A stretch of 64,000 nucleotides of DNA from Teichococcus wenyumeiae (GCF_003696345.1 NZ_RFLX01000016.1:1-64000); one strand, 5' to 3'. Numbered from the stretch's first letter, positions 1 to 11,756 are shown. Numbers and translations: made by a program. The notes: generated by a model from the letters alone, not told the origin.

Positions 1-918
1 AATTCCCTCGTGAACCGTCTCTGCTGCGTCATGGAGTTCCCCTTGCCTCAGCAGGAACCCTCCACCTTTCTGAAGCAAGTCCATGGCGGCTTTATAAAGC
101 GCTTGGCGCGCCAAGCTGTCGCCCTGCTTGCTGATGTGCCCCACCCGGTCTGTCTCACCCGACTGGTAGCGCCTCGGCGTCAGGCCAGAATGCACGCCTA
201 CGGCCCGAGAGCGACTGAACCGGGCGGGATCGTCGACCGCGGAGCAAAAGGTCAACGCCGTTACCGGCCCGATGCCTGGCACCGTCGTCAGCCTGCGGCA
301 GACGTCATCCTCGCGTATTGCCGCCAGCACCAGGCGGTGCAGGCGCTCGCGCTCTGTACGTGCGGCATCGCGGGCCTGCAGGAGGGGTCCTATCAGCGCC
401 TCCAGCCCCGCATGCCCGTCGGTCAGCTCGCGCACACGCGTCGGGAAGGCTGCCTCGCTGACCTGTCCGACCTTGAGGCCAAACCCACGCAGCAAGCCCC
501 GGATGCCATTGTCGAGGTCGCGCAACTTGGCCACCACCAGCTTGCGGCCGAGTTCCTGCGACAGTTCCGATTTCACGTGCACCGCCTTGTACCAGCCGGT
601 GCGCACCACTTGCGCCATCGCCCGCGCGTCGTTCCGGTCTGTCTTGACTGGCATGACCTTGGTGGTGGCCCGCAGTTGCCGGGTCTCGAGCAGCACCACC
701 GGCAAGCCTGCCATGGCTAGCCCTGCATGGAGCCACTGCGACAGCCGCCCCGCCTCAAGGCCAATCCGGCTGAAGGCAAAGCCGCTCCCTACCAGGACGG
801 CAGCCATGGCCTCCGGCTCACTCTCCACCTTGAACTCGCGCTGGATCGCTCCCTCGGCGTCCACGATGCAGATGCTGCTCGTCTCCAGCGAGATGTCGAT
901 CCCGGCGCAGTGGGTCAT
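1..918 (-). CDS. IS110-family transposase, cut by left edge
   Basis: Recombinase of an IS110-type insertion sequence. Read on the minus strand from the ATG at 918, preceded by GGGAGG, the frame stays open for 306 codons to the window edge. It shows the family N-terminus (MTHCAGIDIS, first catalytic Asp), the KTDRNDARAMAQ signature near residues 89-100, a helical middle, and the C-terminal IS116/IS110/IS902 block TTVPGIGPVTA followed by RYQSGETDRVGHISKQGD. After about residue 285 the sequence (GGFLLRQGELHDAAE) no longer resembles the usual family end, so the last 80 or so bases may cross a junction. Family assignment is secure; completeness is unknown. Confidence 0.9.
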   Translation of the reverse strand, partial: MTHCAGIDISLETSSICIVDAEGAIQREFKVESEPEAMAAVLVGSGFAFSRIGLEAGRLSQWLHAGLAMAGLPVVLLETRQLRATTKVMPVKTDRNDARAMAQVVRTGWYKAVHVKSELSQELGRKLVVAKLRDLDNGIRGLLRGFGLKVGQVSEAAFPTRVRELTDGHAGLEALIGPLLQARDAARTERERLHRLVLAAIREDDVCRRLTTVPGIGPVTALTFCSAVDDPARFSRSRAVGVHSGLTPRRYQSGETDRVGHISKQGDSLARQALYKAAMDLLQKGGGFLLRQGELHDAAETVHEGI

Positions 919-1524
919 CTCGGTGCCTCCCTCAGCTCATGACCCCCAAGGGTCACATGGAAGAACATCCGGCCGCAGCAGCCACCGCTACCACGCCAAC
1001 CCGATTACCGTATCTAGCGGCAGAGTTATCGCAACCCCCACCCGCAGATGCCAAGCAAGCCCCCACACCATAGCGAAGGAAGAGGTGGATCAACCCGCTC
1101 CAGCCGGTACGTCATCTCCTGCACGATGTGCCAAGAGATTATTTCCTTGAGGTGTTCTGCATGGCGCAGCCGATGCCTTGCGCCTGGACATTTCCTGCCT
1201 TCCCACCTCGCCAAGCGGTTATTGATTGCGCCTCGGGCGAAGCGATAGTGCACGGCAAAGACGCATTCAAACAGAAACTTGGCCAGAACCTTCCTCATCA
1301 GGCACATATACAAATAGCCACTGGTGCCAACGGCTGAACAAGCAGGACAGCACGATGATTGCGCGTATCGTTGCCGGGAGTGATCATGATCTGTGCTGAA
1401 GATGGTGCATTTGGCAGGTATTTAAGCATTACGGCGCGCAGAGAACGCCACGCCCGATTCGGGTGGGCTTGACGCTCTTCATGGTCACTGGTTGCATCCG
1501 GGTCATTCAGCGAGGAGAGCGGCC
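919..1524. other. Gene-poor stretch downstream of the IS110 start
   Basis: About 600 bp between the IS110 start and the first operon. I find no convincing gene. Short frames on both strands (for example minus 1026-1313) resemble nothing I know. The part next to the transposase should be the non-coding left end of the IS, where IS110 elements encode their bridge RNA. A perfect 6-bp hairpin (TGACCC/GGGTCA, 940-955) lies there. The right part must hold the promoter of the operon at 1560, but I cannot point to clear -35/-10 boxes. Confidence 0.5.
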
Positions 1525-1563
1525 ATGCACCTGATCGTTACCAACCGGGTTCAGCGCGTATGA
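1525..1563 (+). CDS. 12-codon leader ORF coupled to the amidohydrolase
   Basis: Short frame MHLIVTNRVQRV with its own Shine-Dalgarno (gaggagag, 1512-1519). Its stop overlaps the start of the next gene in an ATGA (1560-1563). The amidohydrolase start itself has no visible Shine-Dalgarno, so its translation may depend on this leader. It could also be chance, or the real amidohydrolase start could lie elsewhere. No function is claimed for the peptide. Confidence 0.35.
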   Translation: MHLIVTNRVQRV

Positions 1564-3221
1564 ACACGGAACTGCTGATCTCCGGTGGCCGGATCTTTCG
1601 CGGGTTACGTGGCGGATTTGCTGAGGCGCTTGCCGTCCGCGACGGTCGTGTTGTCGCAGTAGGCACACAGGAGGAAGCGTCTCAGGCAGTCAGCACGGCC
1701 GCGCGGCGTATCGACCTCAACGGCCGTGTGGCGATTCCGGCCTTGAACGAAGCGCATATGCACTTGGCCGCCTTCGGGCTGACGCTGACCCAGGTGAACC
1801 TGCGTGCCGAGGAGGTGCGCACGCTGGACGAGGTTTTGAAGCGCGTCGGCGAGGCAGCGAAGCGCGCCCAGAAAGGGCAGTGGATTTCCGGCCGCGGCTA
1901 TGACCACGGCGAGTTGGACATCGGCCGCCATCCCCTGGCGGAGGAGCTGGACCGCGTGGCGCCGGACAACCCGGTGTTCATTGTCCGTACCTGTGGCCAT
2001 GTCGGCGTCGCCAATTCCATGGCGATGAAGCTGGCGGGCGTCAGCCACAACACTCCGGACCCTGAGGGCGGCGCCATCGAACGTAAGAACGGCCGTCTGA
2101 CCGGCTTGTTCGCCGAACGTGCCATGCGGATGATCAAGCAGGCGATGCCGTCCTGCACCGAAGCGCAGCTGGTGGATGCGATCGACAAGGCGGGGCAGAA
2201 GCTGGCCAGCTACGGCTTCGCATCGGCCAGTGACATGAATATCGGCATGACGGCGGGCATGACCGAGGTGGCCGCCTATCACCAGGCCGAGGCCGAGGGC
2301 CGGCTGCACCAGCGGATGTGGCAGGTGCTCTTCGGCAACCCCGAAGGCATCGCGCAGCAGGCCTGGGAGCAGGGCATCCGCCCCGGCATCGCCGCCGGCG
2401 CGACGGCCGAGAGCCTGCTGGCCTGGGGCGGCATGAAGGTCTTCGGCGATGGCTCCGCCGGCGGCCTGACCGCTGCCTTCTTCGACCCCTATCTGGAAAG
2501 CGCGGGCGGCGGCACGGGCATCTTCTGCTTCCCCGATGACGCGATGCACGAGATGCTGTCGCGCTACCATCGCCAGGGCTGGCAGCTGGACATCCATGCC
2601 ATCGGTGATGCCGCCATCGAGCAGGTGCTCTCCGGCATGGAGAAGGCGGATGCGCCGGACGCGCCGATCGCCGGCAGGCGGCACCGCATCGAGCATTGCG
2701 GCTTCCTGAACCGCAACCAGCGCCAGCGCATGCTGCGCCATGGCATCCTGCCGGTGCCGCAGCCTGTCTTCATGTACGAGTTCGGTGACCTCTACGTCAC
2801 CAATCTGGGGCAGGAGCGCGCCGCCGCCGCCTATCCGATGGCGACCTGGCTGCATGAGGGCCACCACCCCGCCGCCTCCTCCGACAGCCCGGTCAGCACG
2901 GTGGACCCTTTCCCCAACCTCTACACCATGGTCACGCGCAAGACGAACAAGGGCACCGTCTTGGGCGCCGAGGAAGTGCTGACCATGGAGGAAGCGGTGC
3001 ACTGCTACACCTGGTGCGGCGCCTTCAGCCAGTTCGCCGAGGGTGACCGTGGCACGCTGGAGCCGGGCCAGCAGGCCGATATCACCATCCTGTCCCGCGA
3101 CATCTTCGCGGAGGAGCCGGAAGCGCTGTTCGCGACCCAGGCGGACATGACCTTCCGCGGCGGCCGGCCGATCTTCGACCGCCATGGCGAAGTGGCGGCG
3201 CTGTCGGCGGCGTTGGGCTGA
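1560..3221 (+). CDS. Amidohydrolase family 3 (YtcJ/NfdA-like)
   Basis: Metal-dependent amidohydrolase of 553 residues, the usual size for YtcJ-type and N-substituted formamide deformylase-like enzymes. It has the N-terminal beta-sandwich start (LLISGGRIFRG), the metal-binding HxH in NEAHMH (His66, His68), CGHVGVAN, the later metal ligands DIHAIGDAA and HRIEHCG, and a C-terminal SDSPV aspartate. There is no signal peptide, so it should be cytoplasmic. It opens an operon with a peptide-type importer, which fits hydrolysis of an imported amide or N-acyl compound. The true substrate cannot be read from sequence. Translation start appears coupled to a short leader frame. Confidence 0.9.
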   Translation: MNTELLISGGRIFRGLRGGFAEALAVRDGRVVAVGTQEEASQAVSTAARRIDLNGRVAIPALNEAHMHLAAFGLTLTQVNLRAEEVRTLDEVLKRVGEAAKRAQKGQWISGRGYDHGELDIGRHPLAEELDRVAPDNPVFIVRTCGHVGVANSMAMKLAGVSHNTPDPEGGAIERKNGRLTGLFAERAMRMIKQAMPSCTEAQLVDAIDKAGQKLASYGFASASDMNIGMTAGMTEVAAYHQAEAEGRLHQRMWQVLFGNPEGIAQQAWEQGIRPGIAAGATAESLLAWGGMKVFGDGSAGGLTAAFFDPYLESAGGGTGIFCFPDDAMHEMLSRYHRQGWQLDIHAIGDAAIEQVLSGMEKADAPDAPIAGRRHRIEHCGFLNRNQRQRMLRHGILPVPQPVFMYEFGDLYVTNLGQERAAAAYPMATWLHEGHHPAASSDSPVSTVDPFPNLYTMVTRKTNKGTVLGAEEVLTMEEAVHCYTWCGAFSQFAEGDRGTLEPGQQADITILSRDIFAEEPEALFATQADMTFRGGRPIFDRHGEVAALSAALG

Positions 3222-3225
3222 CGCC

Positions 3226-4167
<942 letters not shown>

Positions 4168-4169
4168 GC

Positions 4170-5060
4170 ATGGCTAGCGCTACCACGGCCCCGGCCGCCG
4201 TCACGCCGCCCGTACCCGCCCCGCGCCGCGCGCCCGGCACCTTGCGCCGCCTGGTGCGGGAGCCCGTGGCGGCGGCGGCGCTGCTGCTCGCCATCCTGCT
4301 GGTTCTGGCGGCCGTGCTGGCCCCGGTGCTGGCACCCACCGACCCTTTCGACAATGACCTCGGCTCCGCCATGGCGGTGCCGGGCACGCCGGGGCTGCTG
4401 CTCGGCGCCGATGCGCAGGGGCGGGACATGATCACCCGCCTGCTGTTCGGGCTGCGCATCACCTTCATCATCGGCATCGCCTCAGTGCTACTGGGGGGCT
4501 TCGTGGGCGCCCTCGTGGGCTTCGCCGCCGCCTTCTACCGCCGTGTGGACGGGCTGCTGATGCGGCTGATGGATGTGCTGCTCTCCTTCCCCGCCATTCT
4601 CTTCGGCCTGGCGCTGGCGGCCATCTTCGGCCCCGGCATCCCGGCCGTGGTGCTGGCCCTCTCCGTTGCCACGGTGCCGCTGATGGCGCGCATCGTGCGC
4701 GGCGCCGCCCTGGTGGTGATGCGCCAGGATTACATCGAGGCCGCGCGCGCCACCGGCATGGGCGATGCCCGGCTGATGCTGCGCCACGTGGCGCCCAATT
4801 GCCTGTCGCCGATGTTCGTCTTCGCGACGCTGCGCTTCGGGCAGGTCATCCTGCTGGGCTCCGCGCTGTCCTTCCTCGGCCTCGGCGCGCAGCCGCCAAT
4901 GGCGGAACTGGGCGCCATGGCGGCGGAGGGGCGGAACTTCCTGTTCTTCGCGCCGCATATCGCCGTGCTGCCCTGCGCGCTGATCTTTGTCTTGGTCTTG
5001 AGCTTCAACCTGCTGGGCGATGCGCTGCGTGACGCGCTGGACCCCCGGCTCCGCGTCTGA
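4170..5060 (+). CDS. Peptide-type ABC importer permease (DppC-like)
   Basis: Second membrane subunit, 296 residues. A proline/alanine-rich cytoplasmic N-terminus leads to the first helix near residues 35-55. GADAQGRDMITRLLFG is the conserved DppC motif ahead of the transport domain. The EAA loop reads DYIEAARATGMGDARLMLRHVAPN. The ending FNLLGDALRDALDPRLRV is characteristic. It should form a heterodimer with the preceding permease. Confidence 0.93.
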   Translation: MASATTAPAAVTPPVPAPRRAPGTLRRLVREPVAAAALLLAILLVLAAVLAPVLAPTDPFDNDLGSAMAVPGTPGLLLGADAQGRDMITRLLFGLRITFIIGIASVLLGGFVGALVGFAAAFYRRVDGLLMRLMDVLLSFPAILFGLALAAIFGPGIPAVVLALSVATVPLMARIVRGAALVVMRQDYIEAARATGMGDARLMLRHVAPNCLSPMFVFATLRFGQVILLGSALSFLGLGAQPPMAELGAMAAEGRNFLFFAPHIAVLPCALIFVLVLSFNLLGDALRDALDPRLRV

Positions 5061-5086
5061 TCCTGCTGCAACCGAAAGGCCCAAGG

Positions 5087-6700
5087 ATGTTCCAGTTGCT
5101 GAAGCGCCGCCGCATGGCCGGCCTGCTGAGCGGTTCCCTGTTGGCGCTGGGCGCGCTGCCGCCCGCCGCGCAGGCGCAGATGGCGCCCAAGGACACGCTG
5201 GTGGTGCTGCGCGAGATCGACGCGGACCGCTACGACCCCGCCCGCACCTCGGCCACCGCAGCGGGGGAGGCGCTGTTCCTGCTGACGGACACGCTGGTCT
5301 CGCTGGACTGGGACCAGAAGACCATCCGGCCTGGCCTGGCGGAAAGCTGGACCGTCAGCGAGGACGGCAAGCTCTATACCTTCAAGCTGCGGCGCGGCGT
5401 GAAGTTCTGCGATGGCAAGGACTTCACTGCGAAGGACGTGGTCTACACCATCAACCGCTTCATCGACCCCGCGCTGCGCGGGCCGGTGCGCGCGCGCGCC
5501 GGGCAGGTGAAGGAGGTTCGCGCCACCGACGACTACACCGTGGAATACGAGCTGCAGCAGCCCTTCAGCGAGCTGCTGTTGCAACTGACGCAGTATTTCA
5601 TGGGCATCGTCGACCAGGCGACGGTCGAGAAGCTGGGCGACGGCTTCGGCGTGCAGGGCTTCAACGGCGTCGGCCCCTATTGCTGGGCGAGCTGGTCGCC
5701 CCGGCAGGACATGGTGCTGACCAAGAACCCCGCCTACAACTGGGGCCCGCCGATCTACCAGAATCCGTCGCCGCAGGTTGGCCGCATTATCCTGCGCGTG
5801 ATCCCGGAAGCGAATACGCGGCTGGCCGCCGTGCAGTCCGGCCAGGGTGACCTGACGCAGTGGATTCCGTATTTCGCGCTGGAAGGGCTGAAGCGCGTCC
5901 CGACGGTGAAGCTGCAGCAGCAGCCGAACTACTTCTACGACAACTTCATGGGCTTCAAAGTAGACAAGCCCGTGATGAACGACCCGGCCGTGCGTCGCGC
6001 CATCAACCTGGCGGTGAACAAGGAAGCCATCAACAAGGCTGTCTGGTTCAGCGCCGGCGAGGTCGCCAGCTCCTACGTCAACCCCAATGCGCAGGATGCC
6101 AGTGGCGAAGCGGCCGCCAAGGTGCCGGGCTTCGACCCCGCTGCCGCCCGCAAGGTGCTGGACGAGGCCGGTTGGACCATGGGCAGCGACGGCGTGCGGG
6201 TGAAGGACGGCCAGCGCGCCACCTTCCTGGCCTATGCCATCCAGCATGCCTACAACAACGGCATGATGCAGGCGATCCAGGCGGACCTGCGCCGCATCGG
6301 CATCGAGATGCGCGTGCAGCTCTGGGATGCCACGGTGGCCTGGGGCAAGCTGGCGACGCAGGAATTCGACGCCTTCATCATGTCCTATCCCTATGCCTCG
6401 GCGACCGATGCGCTGGGCCTGTACTTCCCCAGCGCCAGCCGGCCGACCCCCAACCGCATGAACTGGAACGACGCGGAAACCGACCGGCTGATCAACGCCG
6501 CCCGCGCCGCCACGGCGCCGGAGGACCGCGCCAAGGCGATCGGCGAGGCGCAGATTCTCCTGTCGGAACAGAACCCCTGGCTGCCGCTGATCCGCCAGCC
6601 GCTCTGGCTGATGTCGGGGCAGCGGGTGGAAGGGGCGCGGCCGCATGGCATCTATGGCGCGGCGCTCTACAAGGGCCTCGATATCCGGCTGACGCGCTGA
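5087..6700 (+). CDS. Peptide-type ABC importer solute-binding protein (SBP_bac_5)
   Basis: Periplasmic binding protein, 537 residues, cluster C (DppA/OppA fold). A signal peptide with a basic start (KRRRMAG), a hydrophobic core and an AQA cleavage site covers roughly residues 1-31. Family landmarks include LAESWTVSEDGKLYTFKLRRGVKF at about 85-110 (FCDGKDFTAKDVVYTINRF follows) and MNDPAVRRAINLAVNKEAI mid-protein. It lies between the permeases and the second amidohydrolase. The ligand is unknown; the two flanking amidohydrolases suggest an amide or ring-nitrogen compound rather than a simple peptide (inference). Confidence 0.92.
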   Translation: MFQLLKRRRMAGLLSGSLLALGALPPAAQAQMAPKDTLVVLREIDADRYDPARTSATAAGEALFLLTDTLVSLDWDQKTIRPGLAESWTVSEDGKLYTFKLRRGVKFCDGKDFTAKDVVYTINRFIDPALRGPVRARAGQVKEVRATDDYTVEYELQQPFSELLLQLTQYFMGIVDQATVEKLGDGFGVQGFNGVGPYCWASWSPRQDMVLTKNPAYNWGPPIYQNPSPQVGRIILRVIPEANTRLAAVQSGQGDLTQWIPYFALEGLKRVPTVKLQQQPNYFYDNFMGFKVDKPVMNDPAVRRAINLAVNKEAINKAVWFSAGEVASSYVNPNAQDASGEAAAKVPGFDPAAARKVLDEAGWTMGSDGVRVKDGQRATFLAYAIQHAYNNGMMQAIQADLRRIGIEMRVQLWDATVAWGKLATQEFDAFIMSYPYASATDALGLYFPSASRPTPNRMNWNDAETDRLINAARAATAPEDRAKAIGEAQILLSEQNPWLPLIRQPLWLMSGQRVEGARPHGIYGAALYKGLDIRLTR

Positions 6701-6717
6701 GCGGGAAGGGGAGGGAC

Positions 6718-8154
6718 ATGACCACCACACTCGTTCAGGACGCCGACCTCGTCATCGCCTGGGACGAGGCAGCCGGGCAGCATGTCTATATGCCCGATGC
6801 CTCCGTGGCCTCCGAGGATGGCCGCATCACCTTCGTCGGCCGTGGCTATGAGGGCACGGCCGACCAGGTCATCGACGCCCGTGGCATGATGGTCATGCCC
6901 GGGTTGGTGAATATCCATTGCCACCCTTCCAGCGAGCCGATGAACAAGGGGCTGATCGACGAGATCGGCTCCCCCGGCCTGTATAATTCCTCGCTCTACG
7001 AATACATGCCGATCTTCCGCGCGGATGCGGAAGCGGTGCCCTCCTGCGTGCGCGTGGCGCTGTCGGAACTGCTGCTCTCCGGCGTCACCACCGTGGCCGA
7101 CCTTTCCATGGCGCATCCGGGCTGGCTGGACCTGCTCGCGGAAAGCGGCATGCGCGTCTGCGTCGCGCCGATGTTCCGTTCCGCCCGCTGGTTCACCAAG
7201 AACGGCCATGTCGTGGAGTACGAGTGGGACGAGGCCGCGGGCGAAAAGGCGATGGCCGAGGCGCTGTCGCTGGTGGAGCGCGCGGAGCAGCATGAATCCG
7301 GCCGCCTCTTCGGCATGGTGGTGCCGGCGCAGATCGACACCTGCTCCGAGACCCTGCTGCGCGAGAGCGCCGAGGAGGCGCGCAAGCGTGGCCTTTCCTG
7401 GCAGATCCATGCGGCGCAGAGCGTGGTGGAATTCCACGAGATCACGCGCCGCAGCGGCTTCACGCCGATCGGCTGGCTGGACAGCATGGGGCTGCTCTCG
7501 GACCGCGCCATCATCGGCCACGGCATCTTCCTGGATGACCACCCCAGCACCCGCTGGCATACGGCGAACGACCTGGACCGGCTGGCGGAGACCGGCACCA
7601 CCGTGGCGCATTGCCCCACCGTCTTCGCGCGGCGCGGCATCACCATGAAGCATTTCGGCCGCTACCGCCGCCGCGGCGTCAACATGGGCATCGGCACCGA
7701 TACCTATCCGCACAACATGCTGGACGAGTTGCGGCTGGTCTCCTACCTCGCGCGCACGCAGGCGGAGGACCCGCGCAGCCTGTCCTCCACCGACCTCTTC
7801 GATGCGGCGACGATCGGCGGCGCCCAGGCGCTGGGGCGGGACGACATCGGGCGGCTGGCCACGGGCTGCCGCGCCGATTTCGTGATGGTGGACGTGACCC
7901 ACCCGATGATGCGTCCGGCGCGCGACCCCATGCGCAGCCTGATCTACGCCGCCGGTGACCGCGCCATCCGCTCCGTCCATGTGGATGGGCAGGAAGTGGT
8001 GCGGGAAGGCCGCGTGCTGACCATGGATTACGAAGGCGCCGCCGCGCATCTGCATGAGGCGCAGAAGCGCATCGTCGCCAATGCGCCGGAGCGCGACTGG
8101 GCGCACCGGCCGGTGGAGAAGATCTCCCCGCCGACCTTCCGGTGGGCACGATGA
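6718..8154 (+). CDS. Amidohydrolase (AtzA/TrzN/cytosine-deaminase-like)
   Basis: Cytoplasmic amidohydrolase, 478 residues. Metal ligands are visible as HxH in NIHCHP (His67, His69), the mid-protein His in [10 protein letters not shown], a second His in GHGIFLDD, and the catalytic Asp in [10 protein letters not shown]. The ATG at 6718 follows GGGGAGGG, and the stop overlaps the next start (ATGA at 8151-8154), so it is translationally coupled to the ATPases. It is clearly paralogous to the convergent gene ending at 10323; both contain a (Y/F)EWL-type segment after WFTxNG. Deamination or dechlorination of N-heterocycles is the typical family chemistry, but the substrate is not determined here. 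Confidence 0.88.
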   Translation: MTTTLVQDADLVIAWDEAAGQHVYMPDASVASEDGRITFVGRGYEGTADQVIDARGMMVMPGLVNIHCHPSSEPMNKGLIDEIGSPGLYNSSLYEYMPIFRADAEAVPSCVRVALSELLLSGVTTVADLSMAHPGWLDLLAESGMRVCVAPMFRSARWFTKNGHVVEYEWDEAAGEKAMAEALSLVERAEQHESGRLFGMVVPAQIDTCSETLLRESAEEARKRGLSWQIHAAQSVVEFHEITRRSGFTPIGWLDSMGLLSDRAIIGHGIFLDDHPSTRWHTANDLDRLAETGTTVAHCPTVFARRGITMKHFGRYRRRGVNMGIGTDTYPHNMLDELRLVSYLARTQAEDPRSLSSTDLFDAATIGGAQALGRDDIGRLATGCRADFVMVDVTHPMMRPARDPMRSLIYAAGDRAIRSVHVDGQEVVREGRVLTMDYEGAAAHLHEAQKRIVANAPERDWAHRPVEKISPPTFRWAR

Positions 8155-9148
8155 CAGAGGATCTGCTGCGCGTCGAAGGGTTGCGCACCGTCTTCAAGAC
8201 CTCCGCCGGGCTGGTGCGGGCGGTGGATGGGGTGGACCTCTCCGTGCCGCGCGGCAAGACCTTGGGGATCGTGGGGGAAAGCGGCTGCGGCAAGTCTATG
8301 TTGTCGCTTTCCATCATGCGGCTGGTGCCTTCGCCGGGGCGCACGGTGGATGGCCGCGTGCTGCTGGCCGGGCGTGACCTTTTGCCGCTTTCCGCGCGCG
8401 AGATGCGCATGGTGCGCGGCGGCCAGATCGCCATGATCTTCCAGGAGCCGATGACCAGCCTGAACCCGGTGCATACGGTGGGGCGGCAGCTGGTGGAGGC
8501 GATGCAGGTGCATTCCCCCGGCCTCAACGCCGCCGCGCTGAAGGAGAAGGCGGTGGCCGCGCTGAAACGCGTGCGCATCCCCTCGCCGGAGCGGCGCTTC
8601 GACGAATACCCGCACCAGCTCTCCGGTGGCATGCGCCAGCGCGTCATGATCGCGATGGCGCTGGCCTGCGAGCCGCGCCTTTTGATCGCGGATGAGCCGA
8701 CCACGGCGCTGGATGTGACGGTGCAGGCGCAGATCCTGGACCTGTTGCGGGAGTTGCAGGCCGAGACGGGGATGTCCATCATCCTCATCACCCATGACCT
8801 CGGCGTCATCGCGGAAATGGCGGATGAGGTGGCGGTGATGTATGGCGGCCAGGTGGTGGAGCGCACCAGCGCCCGCGCCTTGTTCGAGGACCCGCAGCAT
8901 CCCTATACGCTCGGCCTGCTCGGCTCCGTGCCGCGGCTGGACGAGAGCCGGGAGCGGCTGCTGGCGATTGACGGCGCCGTGCCGCCTCCCTTCGCCTTCC
9001 CCGATGGCTGCCGCTTCCACCCGCGCTGCCCCTTCGCCATCCAGGCCTGCCGTGAGGCCTTGCCGCCGCTGCGAGCCCTGGGCCCGGGGCATGAGGCCGC
9101 CTGCATCCGCGCGCCGGTCGAGGAAGCGCTGACCCTGGAAACTGCCGC

Positions 9149-9152
<4 letters not shown>
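8151..9152 (+). CDS. Peptide-type ABC importer ATPase (DppD/OppD-like)
   Basis: ATP-binding subunit, 333 residues. Walker A is GESGCGKS, the Q-loop lies in [11 protein letters not shown], the signature is LSGGMRQRV, Walker B is [12 protein letters not shown], and the switch His is in LITHDLGV. The C-terminal Opp/Dpp extension carries the usual cysteine cluster ([14 protein letters not shown]). The start at 8151 overlaps the amidohydrolase stop; an upstream in-frame start at 8142 is less likely. It overlaps the next ATPase by 4 bp (ATGA). Confidence 0.93.
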
Positions 9153-10222
<1,070 letters not shown>

Positions 10223-10271
10223 CCCCTTGCCGGTGAAGCGAGCCTTCTGAAACGCCAGTCAGGCTGATGGC

Positions 10272-10302
10272 CGCACCGTCCGCCGCGCCCTGTGACGGTG
10301 CG
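10272..10302. terminator. Inverted repeat between convergent genes
   Basis: A 9-bp perfect stem (CGCACCGTC / GACGGTGCG) with a 13-base loop sits between the ATPase operon (plus) and the convergent amidohydrolase (minus). There is no T-tract, so it is a hairpin of terminator type rather than a proven terminator. It could serve both directions. Confidence 0.45.
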
Positions 10303-10322
10303 CGGCGGGAGGGCCGTCGGGT

Positions 10323-11756
10323 TCAGCCGCGGAAGGGCGGGTAGCTCGACGGCGAAAGCTGCTCGATGCCACGCCCGGCCCAGTCGCGCTCCTTCATCCC
10401 GGCCCACATGGCTTCCGCGCCTTCCTGCACGGCGCGCCCCAGGGCCACAGGGTCATAGCCCGGCACCACGCCATCCTGCATCACCACGCGGCCGTCGATG
10501 ATGGAGGTCTGCAGATCCTCCGCGGTCGCGGAGAAGACAAGGTTGCGGATAGGGTCGCGGAGCGGCGTCATGAAGAGGCTGTCGCTGTGCCAGATGAGCA
10601 GGTCCGCCTTGGCGCCTGGCGCGATGCGGCCGAGGTCGTCGCGGCCCAGTGCCTTGGCGCCGTTGAGCGTCGCCGCATTGAATACATCGGCCGCCGTCGC
10701 CACCTGCGTCTGCCGGTCCACGATCTTGGAGACTACGGAGGTCCAGCGCATCGCCTCAATCATGCTCTGTGGGCAGGTATCGGTCGCGATGGTCATGTTG
10801 ACGCCGCGCTTCTGGTAGCGCGCGAAGCTTTCCATGGCGATGCCGCGCCGCGCGAAGACCCAGACCGCGTGGGCTACGTTGGCCCCGGTATCGGCCAGGA
10901 TGCCGATATCGTCCGCCTGGTAGTTGGCCCAGCTGCTCTCGCCAGGGATGATGCAATGGCCAAGGATGCAGCGTTCCGAGAGGAAGTCGATCTTCTGCAG
11001 CCATTCGATCGGCGTGCAGCCGTTGCGGCGCGTCATCTCGAGGAACTCGGGCACCGACTGGGACACGTGCAGCGCCAGCGGCACCTTCATGTCGCGCGCC
11101 GCATCGGCGGAGCGGCGCAGCAATGCCTCGGAGCAGGTGTCCACCTGCATGGGCGTGAGGAAGCCCTTCAACCGCCCGTTTTCGCGGCCGTCCACGCGCT
11201 CGATGAAGCGCACCGCCTCGTCGAAGGCACTGGCGCCGTCATCTTCCAGCCATTCGTAATCGACCGTGCGCCCATTGGCGGTGAACCAGCGGCCGGAGCG
11301 GTAGCCCTGGCCGATATAGGCGCGGATGCCGCAGCGCGCCGCGTGTTCGGCCACCACGTCGCCATAGCCGCCGATCTCCATGATGGTGGTGGTGCCGGTG
11401 CGCAGCAGTTCCGGCATGGAATAGGCGATACTGGCATGCCGGGCGGCCTGCGTGATGGCGCCGTCCCTGGCCGAGAGGAACTCGAAGAGGCCGGAAAGGT
11501 AGAACTGGCGCGGCCCACGATCCTCCACGAAGCTCTTATCCAGTGGCGATTCGGAAAGATGCGCGTGTGTGTTGATGAAACCGGGGGTGATAACCTTGTT
11601 CCGCGCCTCGATCACTTCATCCACCGGCCCATCGTAGTTTTGGCCGACATGGCGGATGGTGTCGCCTTCATACACCACGACGCCGTCCTTCAAATGGCGA
11701 TGGCCGCCATCCTGGAATGCGATGATGTGCGAGGCGCGGATCATGGTCACGGGCAT
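10323..11756 (-). CDS. Amidohydrolase, paralogue of the 6718-8154 enzyme
   Basis: Amidohydrolase of 477 residues (start ATG at 11756 after an AGGAA). HxH is in NTHAHLSES (His64, His66), the later His in ALHVSQSVPEF and GHCIIPGESSW, and the catalytic Asp in IATDTCPQSM. Colinear with the enzyme at 6718: shared blocks include WFTANGRTVDYEW, DTCSEALLRRSA, FARRGI and GAKALGRDD. Between the paralogues VAHCPT has become VAHAVW, which hints at a different active-site pocket. It faces the operon and has its own promoter region. It probably acts on a related imported compound (inference). Confidence 0.88.
   Translation of the reverse strand: MPVTMIRASHIIAFQDGGHRHLKDGVVVYEGDTIRHVGQNYDGPVDEVIEARNKVITPGFINTHAHLSESPLDKSFVEDRGPRQFYLSGLFEFLSARDGAITQAARHASIAYSMPELLRTGTTTIMEIGGYGDVVAEHAARCGIRAYIGQGYRSGRWFTANGRTVDYEWLEDDGASAFDEAVRFIERVDGRENGRLKGFLTPMQVDTCSEALLRRSADAARDMKVPLALHVSQSVPEFLEMTRRNGCTPIEWLQKIDFLSERCILGHCIIPGESSWANYQADDIGILADTGANVAHAVWVFARRGIAMESFARYQKRGVNMTIATDTCPQSMIEAMRWTSVVSKIVDRQTQVATAADVFNAATLNGAKALGRDDLGRIAPGAKADLLIWHSDSLFMTPLRDPIRNLVFSATAEDLQTSIIDGRVVMQDGVVPGYDPVALGRAVQEGAEAMWAGMKERDWAGRGIEQLSPSSYPPFRG

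Noticed and set aside
1026-1313. 95-codon minus-strand frame in the gap after the IS110 start
   Set aside because: No Shine-Dalgarno or known similarity, rich in rare residues, and next to a non-coding IS end. I keep it only as an unlikely ORF.
5860-6717. In-frame extension upstream of the amidohydrolase at 6718
   Set aside because: It overlaps the binding-protein gene out of frame, and the true start has a strong Shine-Dalgarno and a domain-matched N-terminus.
4730-6730. Long antisense frame opposite the first peptide-binding protein
   Set aside because: It crosses two genuine plus-strand genes, has no Shine-Dalgarno, and shows repetitive low-complexity composition.
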